From assembly GCA_004557385.1 (NCBI GenBank), contig SFEA01000055.1, positions 1-12,306 of the forward strand: a stretch of DNA of 12,306 nt, given 5' to 3'. Under the pieces are notes generated by a model, which saw only the letters and a list, made by a program, of their open reading frames with translations, searched no databases and was not told where the DNA came from. The stretch's first letter is position 1. Each line of letters starts with the position of its first letter. Positions 1-5,038 of this stretch are shown one piece after another. The position numbers were made by a program, and so were the translations under genes. The DNA is from Bacteroidales bacterium. Its GTDB lineage: Bacteria > Bacteroidota > Bacteroidia > Bacteroidales > Muribaculaceae.

Positions 1-95
1 ATCTCGAAAAGTTCCTCAACCAGCCCGATGCAGATCTGAAAATAATGCTTGCTGAAGAATCTGAATCGCCGCCCGACGATACTGAAAACTGCTGA
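1..95 (+). CDS. 3' end of an unidentified gene (partial, cut by window start)
   Basis: An open frame runs from base 3 to a TGA at 93-95 and gives only the last 30 residues, beginning LEKFLNQPDADLK and ending DDTENC. The tail is acidic and hydrophilic (AEESESPPDDTENC), as in a flexible C-terminus. The other two plus frames close at 37-39 and 50-54, and a terminator-like structure follows the stop directly, which together support this as a real gene end. No family can be recognised from so short a piece. Confidence 0.5.
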   Translation, partial: LEKFLNQPDADLKIMLAEESESPPDDTENC

Positions 96-96
96 G

Positions 97-160
97 GGGC
101 TTATCTTATACATAAAGTAAGCCCAACTTCTGCCATTCAAGAAGTTGGACTCGACTTTTT
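97..160 (+). terminator. Double hairpin and T-run after the partial gene
   Basis: Two inverted repeats follow the TGA stop. GGGCTTA (97-103) pairs with TAAGCCC (118-124) around a 14-nt loop. CCAACTTC (123-130) pairs with GAAGTTGG (141-148) around a 10-nt loop. A T-run (156-160) lies 7 nt after the second stem. The distance between stem and T-run is longer than in a textbook intrinsic terminator, so this is a likely but imperfect terminator. The two stems share bases 123-124, so they can almost, but not fully, form together. Confidence 0.5.
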
Positions 161-184
161 ATGGTTTAGCGGACAGTAATAATT

Positions 185-232
185 ATATATAACCATTAGA
201 TTGCCAACGAAATTAACTGCGCCAGCGGTTAA
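185..232. repeat. 48-bp imperfect direct repeat, copy 1
   Basis: This copy matches 516-563 without gaps at 36 of 48 positions, 331 bp apart. It begins ATATATAACCATTAGATTG and ends CAGCGGTTAA. Its right half folds: bases 212-220 pair with 225-233 (9 bp including one T-G pair) around the loop GCCA. It is not coding in any frame I checked. The last 11 bases, CCAGCGGTTAA, recur as part of the foldback arm at 472-489. Confidence 0.65.
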
Positions 233-299
233 TAATGCAGATTATCAAGTGTTTACAGAGAAATCTCTCGCAGATGTTGGGATGCCGTGACAAAGTAGC

Positions 300-314
300 G
301 CCATCGGAGATGGC
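300..314. repeat. Perfect small hairpin GCCATC-GGA-GATGGC
   Basis: A perfect 6-bp stem (300-305 with 309-314) with a 3-nt loop lies just left of the foldback arm. It is one of several short hairpins in series in this intergenic region; the others are at 338-350 and 382-400. The stem is followed by no T-run, so it is not a terminator. Confidence 0.5.
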
Positions 315-316
315 AA

Positions 317-489
317 ACTATGCTTAACCGCTGGCAAGCCACAAAGTGGCGCAGCCTGCGGAAAGAGTGCTGCCATAAATATGTGCCTCGAAGTGGCACA
401 ACATTGTTCGACGTCTTCGACGCCGATATATTGTGTGGGATTCGATTCTCCGCAGGTTTCGCTTCGCTACACCAGCGGTTAAGCATAGT
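317..489. repeat. 173-bp foldback element with 18-bp perfect arms
   Basis: Bases 317-334 (A CTATGCTTAACCGCTGG) are the exact reverse complement of 472-489. A nested pair, CCTGCGGA (355-362) and TCCGCAGG (449-456), extends the same fold. Two more hairpins sit inside: GCCAC-AAA-GTGGC (338-350) and TGTGCC-N7-GGCACA (382-400). As RNA or single-stranded DNA this would make a branched structure on one long closing stem. Open frames starting at the arms exist on both strands but share only the arm-encoded MLNRW and resemble nothing known. The element could be a structured RNA, a MITE-like repeat or a decayed mobile element; the sequence alone does not decide. Confidence 0.6.
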
Positions 490-515
490 GAAGCACCTTC
501 GGCGCTTTTATCGCA

Positions 516-563
516 ATATATAATCATTTGATTGTCAGCGATATTAACCGCCTGCACGGTTGA
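516..563. repeat. 48-bp imperfect direct repeat, copy 2
   Basis: This is the second copy of the repeat at 185-232 (36 of 48 identical, no gaps). It begins ATATATAATCATTTGATTG and ends CACGGTTGA. The hairpin in its right half is kept: bases 544-550 pair with 557-563 (7 bp including one wobble) around a 6-nt loop. The bases differ from copy 1 at several stem positions, so the fold is better conserved than the sequence. Confidence 0.65.
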
Positions 564-619
564 GCGAGTGGTTTGCCATGATGTTTAGGGATTTTTAGGT
601 TATTTTCTGTTATCTTTTT

Positions 620-648
620 AACGCCGGTCTGTGAAGATAGGCGTTTTT
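620..648 (+). terminator. Intrinsic terminator oriented for plus-strand transcripts
   Basis: AACGCC (620-625) pairs with GGCGTT (640-645). An inner TCT/AGA stem (628-630 with 635-637) closes a GTGA loop. The right arm runs straight into a T-rich tract (644-648, then ATTCTT). On the minus strand the stem is followed by AAAAAG, so it suits plus-strand transcription much better. No plus-strand protein gene lies between 96 and 620. It overlaps the stop codon of the convergent minus-strand gene. Confidence 0.6.
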
Positions 649-1675
649 ATTCTTGCGGGAGGGTGAGGTAAAGCAAACCGGGATTAGGTTTTACGTAGAC
701 TTCTTGCAAGATTTGATTGCAAAGGGGAGTGCGCAAATGCGACACCGGGTCGTAGTAGTGGCGCGGATTGTTTTTCAGCCATTCGTCGTGGGTGAAGTCG
801 AACACTCGCTCTTTCTCAAACCACGAGCGCATCAGCTGGGCTGTGAGGCAGTCGAGTGCAGCGCCGCGATAGGTGGGAAGGACAATCACAGCATAGTTGC
901 AGCGCAATTGGTGCAGGCGTGTGGCTATGTATTTTAGCCAATGCAGGTTAGATGCTTCGACGGGGGCAGGTGGTTGGGGAAACAGTGGGGCGTATTCTTC
1001 GAATTTTTGCAGCAGTTGGGGCGTGTAGTAATTGTCGGCTTGTGACACAACATATTGCTCCAGTGCGGCATAATCGTATTCGTTTGTGATAAGGTTGAGC
1101 GGTGATGTGGGTTTTTCGGGCGATGGCTTAGCATTTTTCAATATGTGCTCTTTAATAAAGTCAATTTGCCTGAATGCAGTGAAGTTGACATGTTGAAATT
1201 CAATCCAGTGCAAGCCTCCGCCGTTCAGGCGAGGGTGGGGTGTGTAAAGATGGTAAATGCTGTTTTGAGAGCGGCGCAGCATGGGTTCTTCAATAACGAT
1301 TAAGGCGTTTCGCAGATTGCCGCCTTGGCGAATTATAAAGTCGATTTTCTGAGCTATGCCTTGCAGCGTTTCGCTTGAGGCGTCGAAGTGCATGGCGCTG
1401 GCGTGAGGAGGCAGGTGTTTTTTCCAAACCTCGATGCTGAAATACCCCGATATTGACGAGCCGAAGATAAACGAATCGTAGCCTTGTGAGTGGCGGTTGA
1501 GCAAATACACCTCGGTGGAGAGCAGCGAGCGGTTGACCAACTGTTGCTGTGGGCTAAGCAGAGGATTGCGCCACAGGCTGCAGAAGGGGTCAAGCCAAGC
1601 ATATAGGGCAAAGAATGCCATGATTGGCGTAGCGGCAAGCAGGGTGAGTGATATGAATTTTTTTATATTGTGCAT
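647..1675 (-). CDS. SGNH/DltD-like envelope protein, partner of the MBOAT acyltransferase
   Basis: This 342-residue protein has one N-terminal hydrophobic segment (about residues 8-27), so most of it should lie outside the cytoplasm on a membrane anchor. It shows two hallmarks of the SGNH-like proteins that accompany MBOAT acyltransferases (DltD, AlgJ/AlgX type). One is the nucleophile block FIFGSSISGYF, with GSS at 72-74. The other is a C-terminal YYDPVSHLR block, with Asp309 and His313 as the likely rest of the triad. Such partners take an acyl group delivered across the membrane and transfer it to a glycan. It starts 24 nt after the MBOAT stop, which suggests co-transcription. The spacing D-x-x-x-H is one residue longer than the D-x-x-H I expect. 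The acyl acceptor is unknown. Confidence 0.75.
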   Translation of the reverse strand: MHNIKKFISLTLLAATPIMAFFALYAWLDPFCSLWRNPLLSPQQQLVNRSLLSTEVYLLNRHSQGYDSFIFGSSISGYFSIEVWKKHLPPHASAMHFDASSETLQGIAQKIDFIIRQGGNLRNALIVIEEPMLRRSQNSIYHLYTPHPRLNGGGLHWIEFQHVNFTAFRQIDFIKEHILKNAKPSPEKPTSPLNLITNEYDYAALEQYVVSQADNYYTPQLLQKFEEYAPLFPQPPAPVEASNLHWLKYIATRLHQLRCNYAVIVLPTYRGAALDCLTAQLMRSWFEKERVFDFTHDEWLKNNPRHYYDPVSHLRTPLCNQILQEVYVKPNPGLLYLTLPQE

Positions 1676-1699
1676 CGTAGAAAAGAAAAATCGAGGAAT

Positions 1700-3109
1700 T
1701 CAGAACTGAAAATAGATGTATTGAATTGTGTTGAAACCGAGGCAGTAGGTGATTGCTGCCAGCAGAAACCAGTAGATTGCAAACCGTTGCCAGGCCGATG
1801 CCGGCATGCGCTCGAGAGCGAAATCGTGGTGGCGTCCCAGCCATTCTACGGCAAACAATGCAGCAACAAGCGGCAGCGCCGTTATGCCATTGGGCACGCA
1901 AAACAGCTGATTATGCGCAATGCATTGCAGCATCATCTGATAATTGGCAATACTGTAGCAACGAAATGGAATGAAGCAGAAGGCAGCAGCCAAAAAGGTC
2001 GAGGCAATGGCTGTGGCTCGCCGCATGCGGCTTTGCACAGGGTTGCCGGTGCCGTGAGGGCGCGCCTTGGTGATGTGGCAAGCTGCCACAAGTGTGCCGT
2101 TGAGCAGTCCCCAAATGATAAACGTGAAATTTGCGCCGTGCCAAAGCCCCGACAAGGCGTAAACCACAAGAATGTTTGCGCAAGTGCGGGCGAGTGAGCA
2201 CCGGCTGCCGCCAAGCGGAATGTAAACATAATCGCGAAACCAGTTCATGAGCGTGATGTGCCACCTTCGCCATAACTCCGCCATGTTGTGCGAGAAATAG
2301 GGGTAGCGGAAATTCACTGTCAGGCGTATGCCTAACAGTCGCGCCGAGCCGATGGCAATGTCGCTGTAAGCCGAGAAATCGGCATAGATTTGTATGGCAA
2401 AAAATATGTTGCCCAGAATGAGAGTAGATGCCGTTTGGCTGAGCGGATTGTAAAGCATGTTGTCGACATACGACGCCAAGGTGTTAGCCACCACCACCTT
2501 TTTTGCCAAGCCCCACAAAATTTGCCGCATGCCAATCACCGCCTGGGCGTAGCAAAACGTGCGTGGCGCGGCAAACTGCGGAATCAGCTGCGAGGGCTTT
2601 TCGATTGGTCCTGCCACAAGCTGCGGGAAAAATGCGATGTAGCAAGCAAATGTAACGGGGTCGGTGGTGGGCTGCATGGTGCGGCGGTGCACCTCCACTG
2701 CGTAGCTGATGGCTTGAAATGTGTAAAACGATATGCCGATGGGAAGCACAAGACGCAGTGTGGGCAGCGAAAGAGCCACGCCCAAAGCTTCGGCAGCTTG
2801 CTGCAGAGTCTCGACAAAAAATCCGAAATACTTGAAAGTGGCAAGCACGCCAAGGCTGAATGTCACGCTCAGCGAGGTGTAGAGTTTGCTCAGCCGTCGG
2901 TGTCGTGCCGCTGCAAGCGCCAGGGTGTAGGTGACAAGCGTGGTGGCAGCAATCAGCGCCAAAAACCGATAATCCCACCAACCGTAAAACAGGTAGCTCG
3001 CCGCTAAAATCAGGCAGTTCTGCAATCGATAATGCTGTCGTGGAATAGCCCAATACATCGCAAAAACGATGATGAGAAAAAAGGCGTATATTAGAGTGTC
3101 GAACTGCAT
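1700..3109 (-). CDS. MBOAT family membrane O-acyltransferase (AlgI/DltB-like)
   Basis: This 469-residue polytopic membrane protein is hydrophobic along most of its length. Family landmarks appear in order: LPIGISFYTFQ (122-132), PQLVAGPIEKP (162-172), ELWRRWHITLMNWFRDYVYIPLGG (278-301) and LSGLWHGANFTF (319-330). His284 and His324 sit at the two conserved MBOAT histidines, the second being the presumed catalytic one. AlgI/DltB/PatA-type members move an acyl group, usually acetyl, from a cytoplasmic donor across the membrane to an extracytoplasmic polymer together with an SGNH partner, here the next gene. Length and start agree with the family. Its position behind two aminosugar genes suggests the acceptor is a surface glycan carrying that sugar. 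The acyl donor and exact acceptor cannot be read from the sequence. Confidence 0.88.
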   Translation of the reverse strand: MQFDTLIYAFFLIIVFAMYWAIPRQHYRLQNCLILAASYLFYGWWDYRFLALIAATTLVTYTLALAAARHRRLSKLYTSLSVTFSLGVLATFKYFGFFVETLQQAAEALGVALSLPTLRLVLPIGISFYTFQAISYAVEVHRRTMQPTTDPVTFACYIAFFPQLVAGPIEKPSQLIPQFAAPRTFCYAQAVIGMRQILWGLAKKVVVANTLASYVDNMLYNPLSQTASTLILGNIFFAIQIYADFSAYSDIAIGSARLLGIRLTVNFRYPYFSHNMAELWRRWHITLMNWFRDYVYIPLGGSRCSLARTCANILVVYALSGLWHGANFTFIIWGLLNGTLVAACHITKARPHGTGNPVQSRMRRATAIASTFLAAAFCFIPFRCYSIANYQMMLQCIAHNQLFCVPNGITALPLVAALFAVEWLGRHHDFALERMPASAWQRFAIYWFLLAAITYCLGFNTIQYIYFQF

Positions 3110-3141
3110 TATTAGGCGATTGTTGCTGTTGCGGGTGGGCT

Positions 3142-3168
3142 TGTGAGGCAGAATTGATTAGCCTCGCA
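3142..3168 (-). other. Hairpin in the gap between the fdtB-like and MBOAT genes
   Basis: TGTGAGGC (3142-3149) pairs with GCCTCGCA (3161-3168), 8 bp with one wobble, around an 11-nt loop just after the fdtB-like stop. No T-run follows in the direction of transcription, so it is not an obvious terminator. It could protect or separate parts of the transcript, or be chance. Confidence 0.3.
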
Positions 3169-3170
3169 TG

Positions 3171-4298
3171 TTAGTAGATGAATCCGTTTATGATTTGTGA
3201 AATTGTGGCGGCGTCGTTTGCCGTGATGGGTGCTCCGATAGGCAGACTAACCTCGTGGTTGGCGATTCTCTCGGTCACTGGCAGTGCGCCGTGCTCAATG
3301 CCCGTGTAGCAAGGCTGAAGATGAGGCGGCACGGCATAGTGGATGTCGGTTTCCACGCCGTTCATCTTCAGGTATTCGCGAAACTCGTCGCGGGCTGACA
3401 CCATGATTGGGTATTGATGCCAAACTTGGCGCATGCCCTCAAAAGAGGCTGGCGTAGTCACGGCAGGGTTGCTGATGTGTTGGCTATATGCTTGGGCAAC
3501 GGCTTGGCGGCGGGTGGTTTCGTCATCGAGGTGGCGCAGTTTCACTCGCAGAATGGCAGCCTGAATCTCGTCGATGCGGCAATTCACGCCCTGATAAATG
3601 TTGTGATATCGGCTGTCGGCGCCATAGTTTGCCAGAGCCCTCACCGCATCAGCCAGCGCCTTGTCGTTGGTCGTCACAGCACCGGCGTCGCCCATCGCTC
3701 CAAGATTTTTTGTGGGATAGAAACTCGTTGCAGCAGCGTGTCCGAGTCCGCCGGTGGAGAACGAGCCCCACAGCCCGGCAACCGCCGAGCGTGCGCCTAT
3801 GGCTTGAGCGTTATCCTCAATGAGCAGCAGGTCGTAGGAGCGAGCAAGTTCAAGCAGAGTGGCGTCGCAGCAAGGCGTGCCATAGAGGTGCACAGGCATA
3901 ATGGCGCGAGTGCGTGCGTTGATGGCCTCTTCAATCAGGCTTGTGTCGAGGTTCAGCGTAGTGGCATCGGCGTCGACCAGGCGAGGCACCAGAGCGCATT
4001 GGCTGATGGCGAGCACCGAGGCAATGTAGGTGTTGGCAGGCACGATAATCTCGTCGCCGTCGCGCATCAGCCCCAGCTCTTTGTATGCCATGATGATGAG
4101 CCGCAGAGCATCCAACCCGTTGCTCACCGCCACACAATGCTGTGTGTGGCACAACTGGGCAATGGCAGCCTCCAGCTGGGCTGTTTCGTCGCCGAGCAGA
4201 TATCTTCCGCTGTGCAGCACGCGGCTCACTGCCTCCTCTATTTCGTCGATATAGGGCGCATTTGCGTTCTTGAGATTGAGAAACTGATGCTTTTTCAT
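3171..4298 (-). CDS. fdtB: dTDP-3-oxo-6-deoxyhexose 3-aminotransferase (FdtB/QdtB-like, DegT/DnrJ/EryC1 family)
   Basis: This 375-residue PLP-dependent sugar aminotransferase should convert a dTDP-3-keto-6-deoxyhexose into dTDP-3-amino-3,6-dideoxyhexose. Visible motifs include the N-terminal LGDETAQLE (35-43), VSNGLDALRL (58-67), VPANTYIAS (86-94), the cofactor-binding EDNAQAIGA (161-169) and SFYPTKNLGAMGDAGA (192-207), with Lys197 as the Schiff-base lysine. The frame stays open up to 4679, but that extension only overlaps the upstream gene. The ATG at 4298 gives the family's normal N-terminus (MKKHQFLNLK), and its ATGA overlaps the upstream TGA stop by 4 nt, which indicates coupled translation. 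Pairing with an FdtA/QdtA-type ketoisomerase points to the Fuc3N or Qui3N branch; which of the two cannot be told from the sequence. Confidence 0.88.
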   Translation of the reverse strand: MKKHQFLNLKNANAPYIDEIEEAVSRVLHSGRYLLGDETAQLEAAIAQLCHTQHCVAVSNGLDALRLIIMAYKELGLMRDGDEIIVPANTYIASVLAISQCALVPRLVDADATTLNLDTSLIEEAINARTRAIMPVHLYGTPCCDATLLELARSYDLLLIEDNAQAIGARSAVAGLWGSFSTGGLGHAAATSFYPTKNLGAMGDAGAVTTNDKALADAVRALANYGADSRYHNIYQGVNCRIDEIQAAILRVKLRHLDDETTRRQAVAQAYSQHISNPAVTTPASFEGMRQVWHQYPIMVSARDEFREYLKMNGVETDIHYAVPPHLQPCYTGIEHGALPVTERIANHEVSLPIGAPITANDAATISQIINGFIY

Positions 4299-4720
4299 TG
4301 GTGAGTGGTTGTGGTTATGCCTTTGGAGAGCAGAAATTCGTCGTAGCAACGTATGTAGTCGTCCTCGGCGAAAAAGTGGGATGCCAGCACAAGGCACACC
4401 GAGCCCGAGGCAAAGTTGTTGAGCACACGCCAAATGCCCGGCTCGATAATCAATGCGATGTTTGGCCGGTTTAGGGTGACCGTGCGTTGGCTGCAGCCAT
4501 CGTCGAGCAGCACGTCGAAACTGCCGCTCACGGCAATGAGCATCTCGCGGCATTGCTTGTGGCTGTGACCGCCGCGTTCCTCGCCCGAAGGCACGTCGTA
4601 GGTCCAATACACTCGGCGCACTTCGAACGGAACGTCTTTCATATTTTCCACCACCGAGAGGTTGCCACGCGGGTCGCATATCTTGGGCAGATTCACAATT
4701 TTTGCTTTACCTGTTTCCAC
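4295..4720 (-). CDS. fdtA: dTDP-4-oxo-6-deoxyglucose 3,4-ketoisomerase (FdtA/QdtA-like cupin)
   Basis: This cupin should shift the keto group of dTDP-4-keto-6-deoxyglucose from C4 to C3, giving the substrate of the aminotransferase that follows. Signature blocks (141-residue numbering) are LPKICDPRGNLSVVE (11-25), RGGHSHKQCRE (49-59) with the paired active-site histidines 52 and 54, and DDYIRCYDEFL (120-130). I chose the GTG at 4720 because it gives the usual family length and start, and because a TAnnTTTG-type promoter element lies at 4777-4784. An ATG at 4819 in the same frame would add 33 residues with no family character. The stop overlaps the next start by 4 nt. It could equally be a QdtA, since the two isomerases differ only in product stereochemistry. 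Confidence 0.82.
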   Translation of the reverse strand: METGKAKIVNLPKICDPRGNLSVVENMKDVPFEVRRVYWTYDVPSGEERGGHSHKQCREMLIAVSGSFDVLLDDGCSQRTVTLNRPNIALIIEPGIWRVLNNFASGSVCLVLASHFFAEDDYIRCYDEFLLSKGITTTTHQ

Positions 4721-4776
4721 TGTTCGTGTTAGTATTTGATTGTAACGTGCCTCGATGTAAAGGGTGAGGCCACTGG

Positions 4777-4784
4777 CAAAATTA
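4777..4784 (-). promoter_or_regulatory. Candidate Bacteroidetes -7 element for the fdtA operon
   Basis: Read on the minus strand this is TAATTTTG, an exact match to the TAnnTTTG -7 consensus. It would start transcription near 4770, about 50 nt before the GTG start of the fdtA-like gene. No TTTG is seen at the expected distance upstream, so the -33 part is weak. It lies inside the longer reading frame that begins at 4819, which is an argument against that longer start. Confidence 0.35.
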
Positions 4785-4975
4785 CTTATAAAATTTGATA
4801 TTTCACCTTCCTGCCACAAAAATTAATGGCTAAGAGCGCCTGAAAGCGCACGCGCGGGTGCAATGCCCCGATTGAAAACTATGCGAAAGCCATCGTTTGG
4901 CAGCCCGCGTAGGGCGAGGATAGTGCAGTTTCGATATCGGTTTTCAGGGCAGGTGGCGGTGAACGGAAACGACGG

Positions 4976-5007
4976 TTTGCGAAATCGGCGCTTTTTTTGT
5001 ATCTTTA
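4976..5007 (+). promoter_or_regulatory. Candidate Bacteroidetes promoter of parC
   Basis: TTTG (4976-4979), a 20-nt spacer and TATCTTTA (5000-5007) match the TTTG / N19-21 / TAnnTTTG layout with one mismatch (last base A for G). Transcription would start near 5014, leaving a leader of about 25 nt before the parC ATG at 5039. The rest of the divergent gap (4785-4975) shows only short GC-rich inverted repeats, for example GCGC-N6-GCGC at 4836-4849, and no convincing gene. Confidence 0.55.
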
Positions 5008-5038
5008 GCGGCTAAAACATAAACATGAAAAATCGAAG

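Noticed and set aside
438..460. Minus-strand GAATCGAATCCCA, reminiscent of a tRNA T-arm
   Set aside because: The flanking stems do not pair properly and no anticodon arm or acceptor stem can be built around it. At most it is a chance match or a degraded fragment.
320..523. Open frames of 60-80 codons on both strands across the intergenic foldback
   Set aside because: They begin at the inverted arms, so both start MLNRW by symmetry. They show no domain, signal peptide or matching promoter, and the composition follows the repeat structure.
2390..4304. Long plus-strand open frames (about 205 and 296 codons) opposite the MBOAT and fdtB-like genes
   Set aside because: They are antisense to confidently assigned genes, have odd Cys/His/Arg-rich translations and no family motifs. 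They fit mirror frames of GC-rich coding DNA.
4299..4679. Longer 502-codon form of the fdtB-like gene starting at 4679
   Set aside because: The extra 127 codons lie in another frame of the fdtA-like gene and do not resemble any aminotransferase N-terminus. The ATG at 4298 gives the proper start with an ATGA overlap.
4863..5015. 50-codon plus-strand frame in the divergent gap (MPRLKTMRKPSFGS...)
   Set aside because: It runs through the parC promoter candidate, so its end is promoter sequence read as codons. It has no ribosome-binding site or domain. It is worth a look only if relatives conserve it.
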